Source of the DNA: Aldehydirespirator sp965117015
GTDB taxonomy: Bacteria; Actinomycetota; Acidimicrobiia; Acidimicrobiales; Aldehydirespiratoraceae
Direction of reading: 5' to 3'
Length of the DNA: 64,000 nt
Assembly (NCBI GenBank): GCA_965117015.1
Contig: OZ220747.1
Location: forward strand, 868,001-932,000
This document shows positions 7,470 to 18,000 of this stretch, in pieces. A program made the position numbers and the translations under genes. Numbering within the stretch: position 1 is the stretch's first letter; the number at the start of each line of letters is the position of its first letter. Under the pieces are notes generated by a model that saw only the letters and a program-made list of their open reading frames with translations, was not told the DNA's origin and did not search any database.

Positions 7470-10400
7470 CGCGGCGCGGGCGATGGAGACTGGTAGCCGC
7501 ATCATTGTTGATGCTGGTGCCGGTGCTGTCGCCCGATGCGGCGCTAGCCGACCACGACCGTCCAGCGAACGAAGGCACCTGGACGGTCTCTCCAGATCTC
7601 ACCGAGGTGGTGACCCAATACGAGCACCACAACCCGTGGGAATGCACCAACCCTCCCTCGAGGTACGACTCTTCGCTCGGCATCACCGTCGAGGAGCCTT
7701 GCTCGTGGCCGCTCGCCTATGCGCCCGTCTCGCCGTACCTCTCCTTGCAGCCCCAAGGAACGGCCCCGCGGGGCGGTCTTGTGGTGACCAGGTGCCGTCT
7801 CGGCTTCAACCAGGGAGCCGACTGCGGACACACCGCTAGCTCGTCTCAGTGGACGTTTGCCGGGTCGAATCATCACATCCACCTAGACGACCGAGCCATC
7901 GCGACGAGCTATGTGTGCAGCGCCGCCGCGGGCACCGCGTCGACATCGGACCACATCGGCGGGGTGCCCAAGTACCAGAGTTCCTACGGCCTCCTCTACG
8001 ACGCCAACGGACACCCGGCCGGCCACAGCGGCGCGCTGTGCGGGACGTTCACCCCGAGCCAGCCGACCGTGTGCATCACCGGCACGACCGTCACCGAGGG
8101 CGAGTCGGCGGTGTTGACGATCACCGCGGTGGGCGGCTCCGGCAGCGGCACGGTGCAGTACACCACCCGGGCCGGCACGGCGGGGGCCGGCTCGGACTAC
8201 TCGTCGCAGACGGGGGTTCATTCGTTCTCGGGGCCGGGAACCAGAACGGTGACGGTCCCCACCACCGACGACGACGACATCGATGGCGCCAAGACGTTCA
8301 CCGTCAGCTTGTCGAACCCGTCGGGTGTGACGATCTGCCCGACGGCGACGGCAACGGTGACGATCCTCGACAACGACTCAGCACCGCCGCCGACGTGTCC
8401 GGCTGGTCAGACCGGCACCCCGCCGAACTGTCAACCGATTGTGGTCCTTACGGGTTGTGATGCTCCCGGCACCCGGCTGAGAGCGTTGACGGTGACCGCG
8501 GGCGGCAGCAGTGTGCTGAGCGGGTTCTCGGCCACGACCTACTCGTATGCGCTGACCGCCGACGCCTCGTCGGCGGTCGTGGCTGCGACCGCGGCGACCA
8601 GCACAGCGACCGTGGGGATCGGCACGGGATCAGCGGCGACGGGGGCAGCGACGTCCACCGTGTACCTGACTAGGGGCAGTGACTACGACATCGATGTCGT
8701 AGTCACCAGCGGAGGCGAGTCCTGTACCTACTCGCTGGCGATTTCGAGGCCCGGCGAGAACTTGGTGCCGAGTTGTCCCGCAGGCACCATCTTGATCATC
8801 GACTCCGGTTACACCGACGGTTACAACTGTGTGTCCCCGGCCAGTTGTCCCTATGAGCTCTACAACTACGACCCGCAACTCCTTCAGTACGCGGGTATCA
8901 AGGTGTTCGGTCCGCTGTGGCTCGGGGGTGCTTCGGAGGCTCCAGCGGTGCCGGAGGGCGGGTCGTCCACCCTGGAGCGCACGGCGCTCAGCTGCACCGA
9001 CTACTTCCGCTCATTCCCACAGGCCGCTTCCTCTGTGAGGCGTCACTGCGTCCCAGGCACCGGCTGGAACAACCTGCACGCAAACGGGGACTGCATGAAG
9101 TTCAGTATGAGGGTGACCGCTGTGTCCCCTGAGGCAGAGGGATGGCACTATGTCGTGGCCAGTTGCGGCTACAACCGATACGCCGCCATCGCCAGCACCT
9201 GGACCGCGGACGACGCTGTGTGCAAGTCGTCAGCAGCGGGCGGCAGATGGCAGCGCACAAGCGCCTGCCGCACCGGCTGGGCGCTAAAGCCCCACTGTTC
9301 TGCCACAGCACCGACGGAGGGCATCGGAGAATGGCAGGTGTCCTGGGGCAGCTTGACTGAGCGCAGCGCATCTCAGGACAACCCCTATGTCGATGTGCCG
9401 ATAGTGGCTGAGGTGACCGACTGGGGCGATCTGTCGCATCTGAGCGTCACCCTGACGGCCGAGACGCGGGGACTGTACGACCTCATTCGCGCCCCGGGCG
9501 CCTACTACGCCTCGTGGAACCAGGGCCTCGGTTTCTTGGTGCAGCCCTCCTCGGCCTCCACGACCGTGTCGTTCCCGCGCCGGTCGGGGCCGCCGCCGTC
9601 AGACGACATCGTGGAGGTCAACGTCGCGGCACTGGCCGCGCTCCCCAGCTCCAGCCAGCGGTACGCGGAAATACGGCCAGCTGATCTGCTCGCCAACGAC
9701 GCCTGCCCCGTGGGTGTGGACTGCACCGACCCGCTGCAGTGGCCCATCAGGTTCGTGGGCGAAAGGAACAAATTATGGGCGGCGATCAACACGACACAGG
9801 GCCTCCTCGACGATCGGTACGATCCGCCGAGGTACCGGCCAGAGTTGTGGGCCGCCGGTGAGGACACCTTCACCTACTCCACCTATGGCGGCGAGGCGAC
9901 AGTCACCATCCAGTTCACGGACCGGCCCCCGCAAGCCTCCGACATCTCCGCCCACGACCCGGGAAGCGCCCACACAGCCGCCCCAGCCAACCTCCGCCGA
10001 ACGGGAAGCACCTACGGCTGCGTCCAATGGAACCCGTATGGCTACTGCATCCGGTCGAGCTATACGGGCTGGGGCGACTATCGCTACGGATCGGGGTGGT
10101 CAGCGACGCACCACAGCGGTGCCGTGTCGTTGAATGCGGTGCGCGACAGCGACCCCGACGGCGACGGTGCGAGCGTCGTGATCACCGACGGCCTCAACCC
10201 GCACCTCGCCGGGCGGTCCTCAGCCATCATCAACGGCACCGCAACGAGCACATGGGGCACCGAGCAGCGCACCCTCGACATCATCGGCTTCTTCGGAGAC
10301 TACGTGACCCCTTGCACCTGGACCGCCGTCAGCTACTACGGGACAACCGGCTGCGTCACGCCTGGGTTGTCGAGCGTGCGGCTCAACCCGGTCAACCCCA

Positions 10401-12304
10401 CAGACCAAACGAGCATCCAGACCGAGGATGCCTGCGTCGCCAACACGGCCAGCAGCTACCGCATCTCCGGGCCACTGGGAAGCAACAACTACACCGGTCC
10501 CAATGAGATCGGCCTGTGGACGTCGGCTGCCGCGACCGACCCGGGCTGTGTCCCGGCGACACTGCCTGCCGACTGCCAGACAGGAGCGACAGGATGGTGG
10601 ATGTGCTACTCGCTGTGGCCCGACAGCGCCGCCCCCGCCCCCCTAGTGGTCGACTACCGAACCTGCGACGACCGCCTCACAGCATTCAACAGCGACCGAT
10701 CCGACGCTGAGGCCGCGGGCCGCAGCGAGGACGACTACTGCACAGAAGGCACCGTCACCGTCTATCTCGGAGACACAAGAGGCGTGACGCTGTCATCGAG
10801 CACGTACGCGGTCGATGAGGGCGCCGCTCTGGACTTCGAGGTGCAACTCACCCAAGCGTCCACCGCCGATGTGGTGGTGGACTACACCGTCACCGACGGC
10901 ACAGCACTGGCTGGTTCGGACTACACGGCACCGACTGGGCAGGTGAGGATCCCTGCGGGTGACACGACTGCGACCATCTCGGTGGCGACGACAGCAGACA
11001 CCACATACGAGACCGACGAGACGCTGCTGTTGCAGCTGACCTCAGCGACTGGCGCCACGCTGGCGAGCATCACCCAGGCGTACGGCACGATCCTCAACGA
11101 CGACCCGGCCCCGGTCATCTCCCTTGCGGCCGACGTGTCAGCCGTCGAGGACGACACCGTCAACGGCGGAGCCATCACATTCGCGGTGAACCTCACCGGG
11201 GCGACGGCCCTGCCCGCCTCCGTCAACTACAGCACCGCTGCGGGCACAGCCACAGCCACCAGCGTCTGCCCGGCCGCTCCCGGCGACGCATCCCGGGACT
11301 ACCTGGGCGCTTCAGGCACCCTCGCCTTCGCTCCGGGTGACACCTCCAAGCACATCACCGTGTCGCTGTGCCTTGACGACCAAGTCGAGCCCGACGAGAC
11401 GTTCACACTCACCCTCAGCGGAGAGACCGGGGCCACGCTCGGCACTGCAACCGCCGCCGGCACGATCCTCGACGACGACACTCTCTCCACCATCAGCGTC
11501 GACGGCCCCACCTCAGCAATCACGGAGGACACTGCCGGCATCCCTTCGGATATCACCTTCACCGTGCGCCTCGACATGGCCTCCCACCGCACTGTCGACG
11601 CCACGGTGTCCACTGCGTCGGGCACCGCCACGGGCGGAACCTGCGGATCCCTGGGCATCGACTACGCGAGCCGCTCGACCACGATCAGCTTCGCCCCGGG
11701 CGTCACCACTTACGACTTCGTCGTGCGGACCTGCGCCGACACGACCCAGAACGAGGGCACCGAGGACTTCACAGTGAGCCTGAGCGGCGTCTCGAACGCT
11801 GCCCTCGGCACGTCCAGCGCCACCGGCGAGATCGCCGACAACGACGTCCCGCCGCCCGAGGTGTCTATCTCTGACGCCTCGGCTGACGAAAGCAACTCGA
11901 TCGCCTTCACCCTGACCCTGGACGCGGCGACGTCCCAGGTAGTCACCGTGACGGCCACAACCGCGGCGTCCTCGCCCGTGTCCGCGGCCGGGACCACTAC
12001 GTGCACCGCTGTCGACGGCAGCGAGGACTACGAGAACAACACCTCGACCGTCACCTTCGCAGCGAACACAACGACGGCCACGTTCACCGTCACTGTCTGC
12101 GACGACACCGCAGCAGAACCCGACGAGACGTTCAGCGTGACGCTCTCGGGCCCCTCCGGTGCCACCATCAGTTCCACAGCCGGCACCGCGACGGGCACCA
12201 TCGTCGACAACGACAGGCCGCCGTGCGGTGACGGCTGGATCCACACACCCGGCCATCCCGACGCTGATCCAGTCACCGGCTGCCGGCCCGGGTTCGTGAG
12301 CTGA
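7463..12304 (+). CDS. giant secreted Calx-beta repeat protein
   Basis: 1613 residues with a Sec signal peptide (LVAASLLMLVPVLSPDAALA). I see a Calx-beta domain at about 200-303, a cadherin-like beta-sandwich at about 340-430, a Cys-rich region (440-650) with no clear relative, an Ig-like domain with an ADLLANDxC motif at about 710-830, and four consecutive Calx-beta domains at about 1100-1590. Each of these ends in a D-N-D or D-D-D calcium-site motif (for example TILNDD, TIVDND). Calx-beta domains bind calcium and are common in bacterial adhesins. There is no LPxTG or membrane anchor; the C-terminus is short and Cys-containing. Translation overlaps the lipoprotein gene before it. Likely an extracellular adhesive or matrix protein; ligand unknown. 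Confidence 0.85.
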   Translation: MLTRRGRWRLVAASLLMLVPVLSPDAALADHDRPANEGTWTVSPDLTEVVTQYEHHNPWECTNPPSRYDSSLGITVEEPCSWPLAYAPVSPYLSLQPQGTAPRGGLVVTRCRLGFNQGADCGHTASSSQWTFAGSNHHIHLDDRAIATSYVCSAAAGTASTSDHIGGVPKYQSSYGLLYDANGHPAGHSGALCGTFTPSQPTVCITGTTVTEGESAVLTITAVGGSGSGTVQYTTRAGTAGAGSDYSSQTGVHSFSGPGTRTVTVPTTDDDDIDGAKTFTVSLSNPSGVTICPTATATVTILDNDSAPPPTCPAGQTGTPPNCQPIVVLTGCDAPGTRLRALTVTAGGSSVLSGFSATTYSYALTADASSAVVAATAATSTATVGIGTGSAATGAATSTVYLTRGSDYDIDVVVTSGGESCTYSLAISRPGENLVPSCPAGTILIIDSGYTDGYNCVSPASCPYELYNYDPQLLQYAGIKVFGPLWLGGASEAPAVPEGGSSTLERTALSCTDYFRSFPQAASSVRRHCVPGTGWNNLHANGDCMKFSMRVTAVSPEAEGWHYVVASCGYNRYAAIASTWTADDAVCKSSAAGGRWQRTSACRTGWALKPHCSATAPTEGIGEWQVSWGSLTERSASQDNPYVDVPIVAEVTDWGDLSHLSVTLTAETRGLYDLIRAPGAYYASWNQGLGFLVQPSSASTTVSFPRRSGPPPSDDIVEVNVAALAALPSSSQRYAEIRPADLLANDACPVGVDCTDPLQWPIRFVGERNKLWAAINTTQGLLDDRYDPPRYRPELWAAGEDTFTYSTYGGEATVTIQFTDRPPQASDISAHDPGSAHTAAPANLRRTGSTYGCVQWNPYGYCIRSSYTGWGDYRYGSGWSATHHSGAVSLNAVRDSDPDGDGASVVITDGLNPHLAGRSSAIINGTATSTWGTEQRTLDIIGFFGDYVTPCTWTAVSYYGTTGCVTPGLSSVRLNPVNPTDQTSIQTEDACVANTASSYRISGPLGSNNYTGPNEIGLWTSAAATDPGCVPATLPADCQTGATGWWMCYSLWPDSAAPAPLVVDYRTCDDRLTAFNSDRSDAEAAGRSEDDYCTEGTVTVYLGDTRGVTLSSSTYAVDEGAALDFEVQLTQASTADVVVDYTVTDGTALAGSDYTAPTGQVRIPAGDTTATISVATTADTTYETDETLLLQLTSATGATLASITQAYGTILNDDPAPVISLAADVSAVEDDTVNGGAITFAVNLTGATALPASVNYSTAAGTATATSVCPAAPGDASRDYLGASGTLAFAPGDTSKHITVSLCLDDQVEPDETFTLTLSGETGATLGTATAAGTILDDDTLSTISVDGPTSAITEDTAGIPSDITFTVRLDMASHRTVDATVSTASGTATGGTCGSLGIDYASRSTTISFAPGVTTYDFVVRTCADTTQNEGTEDFTVSLSGVSNAALGTSSATGEIADNDVPPPEVSISDASADESNSIAFTLTLDAATSQVVTVTATTAASSPVSAAGTTTCTAVDGSEDYENNTSTVTFAANTTTATFTVTVCDDTAAEPDETFSVTLSGPSGATISSTAGTATGTIVDNDRPPCGDGWIHTPGHPDADPVTGCRPGFVS

Positions 12305-12400
12305 CCGCCGCAGTGGGACAGTGTGTCTTCACTGCCAACGCGACAACTGCCAGAGGTCAGGGGCGCCGGGGCGGTACAGAGAGGACAGCAATGACGGTGA

Positions 12401-12472
12401 CGGCGACGCGTTGTGCTGGCGGTGCTGGCCGTGACCGCTGCCCTGTGCTCAGCTTGCGGCAGCGGGGCTTGA
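12401..12472 (+). pseudogene. orphan lipoprotein signal remnant
   Basis: In one frame the sequence reads RRRVVLAVLAVTAALCSACG and then GSGA-stop, which is a textbook lipoprotein signal with lipobox. There is no start codon in frame; an ATG with a weak ribosome site (12391) lies one frame away. It looks like the frameshifted and truncated start of a lost lipoprotein gene. The resemblance is clear, but the stretch is only 24 codons. Confidence 0.35.
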
Positions 12473-12520
12473 CGGCGAGTAACCCGCTGAACGCGCTTGG
12501 TGCCCGCATGTGAGCGGGCT

Positions 12521-12674
12521 GTCACACCGGTCGGGGTCCCCGTCTTGACAAGTGGGCGGAGACCCCGACATGTCCCGGCATTCAATCGTTGATGTGTGTG
12601 GCGGGCCTCGATGGGCTGGTCCGTCACACCGGTCGGGATCCCCGTCTTTGACAGATGGGCGGGGACCCCGACAT
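12521..12674. repeat. duplicated hairpin element between convergent genes
   Basis: Two copies of a roughly 51-bp unit, 12521-12571 and 12623-12674, about 90 percent identical by eye. Each contains an inverted repeat: TCGGGGTC (12531-12538) with GACCCCGA (12561-12568), and TCGGGATCCCC (12633-12643) with GGGGACCCCGA (12661-12671, one mismatch). They lie between the Calx-beta gene and the convergent gene ending at 12760, so they may act as terminators or be REP-like elements. Confidence 0.55.
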
Positions 12675-12759
12675 ATCCGAGCCTTCTGCCGGCCGTCCCG
12701 ACCCGCGGCGCGAACACCTCCTCCCGGGGCCGCGCCACGGGCTTGGGCTTGTCTAGGGG

Positions 12760-13461
12760 TCAGTTGTTGCGGCGGTCCTTGCCCTCGGGCCGCTGGTTGC
12801 GCTCGCGGCGTCGGGCCCGGTCGCGGGCCTTGATGTCGGGTCGGTGCCGGTACTTGCGCTGGGATTCCTGGAGGCGTTTCTTCACTTCGGGGCGGCGCTG
12901 GTATTCCCTCACGTACTCGCGGCGGTGGGCCTTGACCTCGGGCCGCTGGTTGTAGGCCTTGCGTTGGGCCTTGCGTTCGGGCCGCTGCTCGTATGCCCGT
13001 TTGCGGGCTTTGACCTCGGGCCGCTGGTTGTATTCTCTATTGCGAGCTTTCACCTCGGGGCGCTGGCGACGCTCCCGCGCCCGTTCGCGGTTCCGGGCCT
13101 TCACCTCGGGGCGCTGATGGTAGGCGCGGTCCTGTTCCCGTAGCCGGGCCTTCACCTCGGGGCGCTGGCGACGCTCCCGCGCCCGTTCGCGGTTCCGGGC
13201 TTTCACCTCGGGGCGTTGGTGGTAGGCGCGGTTCTGTTCACGTAGCCGGGCTTTATTCTCGGGCTGTTGCTTGCGCTCACGTCGGCGGGCTTTGACTTCC
13301 GGGCGCTGGTGATACGCCCGATCGCGGGCCTGTCGGCGCCGCCGGCTGCACTCGGAGCCGCAGGTCTTCTGGCTCGGGCTATTGGCAAGGAACCACTCAT
13401 CGCACTCGGAGCATTGACGCTCATTGCCCGAGGAGGGTGCTGGTTCCAGAGTTTCAGTCAT
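12760..13461 (-). CDS. Arg-rich QRPEVKA-repeat protein with zinc-finger-like head
   Basis: 233 residues from ATG 13461; the frame stays open upstream, but that part is low-complexity and out of character. Residues about 15-40 hold four cysteines (CSECDEWF...KTCGSEC), a compact zinc-ribbon-like arrangement. The rest, to the C-terminus, is an almost uninterrupted array of a charged unit built on Q-R-P-E-V-K-A-R plus an R/E/Y-rich linker, with spacing of 11-17 residues. Similar basic repeats are, from memory, found beside phage-type HNH/endonuclease VII domains, but no such nuclease domain is present here. Strongly positive, probably helical, with nucleic-acid binding likely (inference). Two 102-bp units inside the gene are near-identical, showing expansion by duplication. 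Confidence 0.7.
   Translation of the reverse strand: MTETLEPAPSSGNERQCSECDEWFLANSPSQKTCGSECSRRRRQARDRAYHQRPEVKARRRERKQQPENKARLREQNRAYHQRPEVKARNRERARERRQRPEVKARLREQDRAYHQRPEVKARNRERARERRQRPEVKARNREYNQRPEVKARKRAYEQRPERKAQRKAYNQRPEVKAHRREYVREYQRRPEVKKRLQESQRKYRHRPDIKARDRARRRERNQRPEGKDRRNN
13049..13252. repeat. 102-bp tandem duplication inside the QRPEVKA gene
   Basis: Units 13049-13150 and 13151-13252 are 102 bp each (34 codons) and differ at only a handful of positions by eye. They encode two consecutive copies of a block with three QRPEVKA motifs. The reading frame is preserved. Confidence 0.75.
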
Positions 13462-13567
13462 GTTCGCACAGTAGACGAGGACACCGCCAGGGCCAGGTCG
13501 CCGTACCCGCGTGAGAGATGTCGTCTGGCGCAGCTCCGCCTTGGGGGCCGTAGGTGCTTGTGATGCG

Positions 13568-14776
13568 TTAGGCGCAGGACTCGAGCAACGATTCCTGGAA
13601 GGCGGTGTAGGCCGCGGTGTGGACCGACTCGAACAGCGCCTTCCACCTGGCGTCAACCGCCGCCATGTGGGTCTCGGACGCGGCAACAAGAGCTGAGTAC
13701 GCCGCATCCTGTTCCGCTTCTAGGGCGGCGAGGCCGGCTGCTCGGCTGTTAGCGGCCTCCACGAACATCAAGCTGGCCGTAGTCAAGGCTTCGTAGTCTT
13801 GGTTGAACACAGCCGCCAGTGCGTCGTATTCGGCGAGGCGATCTTCGGGCACGATGCCGCGGACCTCTGAGTTCGCGGCGTGCGCGGCGTCTATGACAGG
13901 GGTGATCTCGGTTACATAGCGGACCAGCCCCTCAGCCGACGAACCGATCAAGCCGTCGATGTAGTTCCGGAAGGCGTCCCCGAAGTCCCACAGCTCTTCC
14001 CAGGCTGTGTGGACTGCCGCGTGGGAGGCCCTCTCAAAGAAGAAGTTGAGATCGTAGGTGGCGCTTGCAAGGCGGTACGCGGCGTTCTTCACCGTGTCAG
14101 CCGGTTCGGTGAGCATGGACTCCGGGTATTCCGACTGCTTGCGCTGCTCGACATCGCGTCGGGTCTGTTCCTCTTGGCTTCTCGCGAGGGCCTCAGCGGC
14201 AGCGGCAGCCTCTACAGCGTCCACGGCATCCCAGTAGACATCACCGACCCCGGCGGCAAAGGCTTGCCAGGCGCGTGAGAACGCGACGATCTCCGGGGAG
14301 TTGGTGCTGTCGTGGGATGCGGCCTCCGCGGAGGGCAGCAGCCACATGGCTGCCTCTGTGGCGGCCTCCGCGTCAATGGCCGCTGCGGCTGAGGCCTCCC
14401 GGGCAGCGTCAAGAGCCACAGCAGCCTCAGCTCTGTCGAGGTCATCGGTGGCTGTCTGCCACGCCTGGAGGGCTGCGGTCTCAGCGGCGCTCGCTTGGCT
14501 GAGGCGAAGCCGCGCGGCGTGATCGTCGTCCCAGATGGCTTGCAGCTCGGCACACCACTCGAACCGGTTGCCGAGCCGCGGAGGCGGTCCCGGGACGTCC
14601 ACCGCGGCGGGTGTGGCTGCGCGGGCGGTGCCGGCCGCTTCGGGCTCCTGCAACTGCACGAACTCCTGTTGGTCATCTTCCCCAGGCGCCGACTCCTCAC
14701 CCCCGCCATCACCGCAAGCTGCGGCCAGCAGAGCAACGGCGAGTACCACCGGAACAATGAGACGGGTCCGGCACAT
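13568..14776 (-). CDS. helical secreted lipoprotein
   Basis: 402 residues with a clear lipoprotein signal (VVLAVALLAAAC, Cys about residue 21), an acidic Gly/Glu linker, then a long Ala/Glu/Asp-rich region predicted to be helical and partly coiled coil (for example residues 90-150 and 185-215), ending LLESCA. A Cys near residue 75 and the C-terminal Cys might pair. No catalytic motif is visible and I do not recognise the family. It stands alone: the neighbour upstream is the restriction enzyme, separated by 274 bp with inverted repeats. Anchored to the outer face of the membrane by its lipid; function unknown. Confidence 0.75.
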   Translation of the reverse strand: MCRTRLIVPVVLAVALLAAACGDGGGEESAPGEDDQQEFVQLQEPEAAGTARAATPAAVDVPGPPPRLGNRFEWCAELQAIWDDDHAARLRLSQASAAETAALQAWQTATDDLDRAEAAVALDAAREASAAAAIDAEAATEAAMWLLPSAEAASHDSTNSPEIVAFSRAWQAFAAGVGDVYWDAVDAVEAAAAAEALARSQEEQTRRDVEQRKQSEYPESMLTEPADTVKNAAYRLASATYDLNFFFERASHAAVHTAWEELWDFGDAFRNYIDGLIGSSAEGLVRYVTEITPVIDAAHAANSEVRGIVPEDRLAEYDALAAVFNQDYEALTTASLMFVEAANSRAAGLAALEAEQDAAYSALVAASETHMAAVDARWKALFESVHTAAYTAFQESLLESCA

Positions 14777-14903
14777 GGTGGTTCCCTCCGGTGCGGGGTT
14801 GGGCGTTCGTGCCAGCGAATGCCTGTGACCGAGCCGAAGGGAACCATGGCGAGGCCCACCCGCGGTAGTCCCCGGTCACTGATGGGGGTTGGCAACACCC
14901 CCG

Positions 14904-14981
14904 CATTCGCTGGCGAGCGGCACCGTAGCGGCACCCACCACGGGGCCGCAAACAGCTCACCGTTGCGCTCGCCAGCGAATG
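14904..14981. repeat. 16-bp perfect inverted repeat upstream of the lipoprotein gene
   Basis: Arms CATTCGCTGGCGAGCG (14904-14919) and CGCTCGCCAGCGAATG (14966-14981) are exact reverse complements with a 46-bp spacer. A third, shorter copy of the arm, GCCAGCGAATG, occurs at about 14812-14822. The set lies between the end of the restriction enzyme and the lipoprotein start, so it could be a terminator, a paired regulator site or a small mobile-repeat remnant. Confidence 0.6.
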
Positions 14982-15050
14982 TTGCGGGTGCGGCCGAGCA
15001 TCCCCTACATGTCGGGAAGGCTCGTGTCCTTTCGGCGTCCTTGTCGCCGC

Positions 15051-18000
15051 TCAGAGATGGTTCGCTTTGGCGGCTTGGAAGTGGGCGTCGGCGGCGGCGG
15101 CGAGCTTCTGTATGGCCGCGATCCGGCGTGCTGTCTCTTGCACCTGCCGCCGGTCCGCGTCGGTGAGCAGCAGCTGATGCGGGCAGTTCGCTGTAGGGCA
15201 GGGAAGGCCGTATTGACAGGCGAAACCGTAGGGGAGGCGGTAGGAGAGGTTCTTGCGGATCGTCTTGAATCCTCCAAGCTCGAAGTCCATGATCTCAGGC
15301 GGGATTTTGCGCCAGCCCTCGGTGACGGCCGGCTGACTCTGGTCCTGCGGGTCCGTCTTGGCCCATAGCAGGTCGTCGTTGTGGACCAGGCCGCCCCACT
15401 TGCCGTAGACGCCAAAGCCGAGGGGCGGGTCGCTGTTGACTGGATCGGGGTCGGCTAGCCCTCTCAAGTGGGATCGGATTGTTCCTTTGGTGACGCCGGC
15501 GACAGGGACCCAGGGATCGATTAGCGCCGCGTATTGGCGGCCGGTTTGGGCGGCCGCCGCCATCTCTGATGGATCTGCGGCTACGGGCACAGTCGGGTAG
15601 TCGTCGTACTGCTCGGGCTGCGCCGCTAGCCATTCTGGAGATGCGGCCACCGCACAGATCGCATAGAAGATGGTCTCAGCGATCTGTTCGTCCGTTCCAG
15701 TAGCGCCCGCTTTGCGGGCGGCGTCAATCCACCGCTGTTGGAGGTTGTGGGTCCGCGGGGTCTGCACCATCTGTCCGGGATCATTGCGGGGAGGGTCCCA
15801 AAGGGGCAGCACCCGGGTGTTGGGTTCCATCGCGTGGAATATCGGCACTGCGGTTGAGACGAGAGGTCGGGCCGATGAATGTCTGCGCCAGCTGGCCGTG
15901 GTCACCAGGCACACCTGTTCATCATCGAAGAAGCGGATTAGCCCGGAGCATGCTTCGTCGAGCAGTTTGTGTTCTGGTTCCCAGTACAGCCAGCGGCCGT
16001 CGAGAGGCCGCCAAAGGCACTTCACGATCCGGGTGGGGTCACAGCCGGTGAGGCCAGCCTGTTTGTTGCGGGCTTGCAGTGTTTGGCGGACCGCCGGGCC
16101 GTTGTAGCGGGACTGCTCGTCCACGAAGGCGGATTCGCCCGCCTCGCGGGGATCGCGGTGGGGGTGATGAGCTTTGAGGTCCGGCCATGGAATCTTGGGG
16201 TTGAAGTAGTCGTCCATGCGTTTCTTGAGGTCGCCGTAGCTGTAGTCGGTGACCACCAGAACCCGCACGGGGTGCACGCCGGAGTTCTTGTATTTGAAGT
16301 AGCCCTGTAAGGGCGGCCAGTCGTCGGCGGTGATGCGATCGGTGAGCTTCCAACGCGTGTTCTTGCTGGGCCTCTTCGGGTCGGCGGGGTCGGTGAGGTC
16401 GGTGAGGTCGGTGTCGATGCCTGCGCTGCGGTAGGAGTCGAGTGTGCTGCGCTTTGCTGCGCCGCTGCCGCTCAGGGATCGGTGGTGCACTTTCGTGTTG
16501 GCGGGGCTGTTGTCGTGATACTCGCTGCGTCGCACGGCCGTGGTGATTGCTGTGCCCACAGAGATGCCGGGGCTGGTGGACGTGGAGAAGATCGAGCCGT
16601 CTGTTCCTGAGCCGCGACTGTCGCCTCCGAGGTCGTCCACGACGATCTGGTCGAATGCGGAGAGCAGCCCCTCGCGCATCGCGGGGTAGCTGCGACCGGT
16701 GAGCCACTTGCTGTTAGTGATAAACGAGGCGATCCCGTGGCCGGTGAAGTCAGCGACGCGGCGGGAGGCCATTGCCCAGAACAGTATGTAGAGGTCGCTC
16801 ATCCGGTGCTTCTTGATGCCCCACTGCGAGTACAGCGGCTGCACCCAAGGCTCCCTGAGCTTCTTCTCCTCGTCGGTCGGCTCTTTGGCGTAGCCCTCGT
16901 AGGGAGGGTTGCCGAGCACGACCAACACCGGCCTGTCCTTTTGCTTGTAGCGGTTGGCGGCAGCGCTCTCGCGTTCAGCGGCCGCCCACGGCAGCGCTCC
17001 CTGCGGCGGGAAGGAATCCGGGAACCACCCCAGCAGGCTGTTGGTCAGGTACAGAGCTGGCCGGTGGCCGCGTTCCAAGGGCGCGCCGAGCCGTTCGAGC
17101 ACGCGGCGCAAGTGCAGGTCCCCGATGACCAGCGCCGCCGGGAGGATGTCGAAGCCCGCGATGCGGTTCTTGGCGTCTTCGCGCACCTTCTGCGCGGCCT
17201 GATCGGGGTTGTGGCCTTGCTGCTGGTACGCGTCGTGGAGGTGTTCGTAGACGGCTGTGAGGTAGGTGCCGGTGCCAGCTGCGGGGTCGAGGACGATGAC
17301 CCCTTCGTCTGCGAGCCCCTCGTCTATGTCTAGGTGTTCTTTGAGGTGGTGGTCGCAGCGGGCGACCTGGTAGGCGGCAATCTGTTGGGGGGTGTACCAA
17401 ACTCCGAGACGGTCGCGCAGCTTCGGGTCATAGGCCGCTAGGAACGGCTCATAGAAGTACTCGATGGCGTTGTTGTCGAAGTCGACCGCAAGGGCGTCGC
17501 GGTCGACGCGTCTGAGCACTTCAGCGATGCTCGTTAGGGTCGATGCCACCTGCCAGTGCTGGGTCACGCTAGGTGCGAGGGCACTGTAGACGATCTCCGC
17601 GATGGCGGTGTCGCCGAGCCCGTCGCGGACATGCTGCCACTCGAGGGCGGCAGGGCCGCCGCTTTGCAGCCATGTGGCGAAGATTCCATAGACAACGAGC
17701 TGGACCGTGGTGGAAACCAGGAACTTGTCGTCGAGGTCGGCTTTCAGCCAGTCGCTGAATGCTGCCTGTATGTGCTGGAAGGCCTCTTCGGGGGCGCTGT
17801 CGTGCAGCGCACGGGCGTACTCTGCCAACACGCCTGCCACCATCGCCGGGTCGTACTTGTTCGGGACCGCGGCGCAGCCCTGACCCAAGAGGCTCCTGAG
17901 TTCGTCTTCGGCGTTCGGAGTGGGGGTGGGATTCTTGGCGAACACGTCCGACGGCTTGTTTCCGAACAGCCGCACATAGTCAAGGGCCTGCAGCTTGCCG

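Noticed and set aside
12774..13340. Regularly repeated DNA that could be taken for a CRISPR array
   Set aside because: Repeats are in frame, coding and directly adjoining with no unique spacers; they encode the QRPEVKA array. No cas genes nearby.
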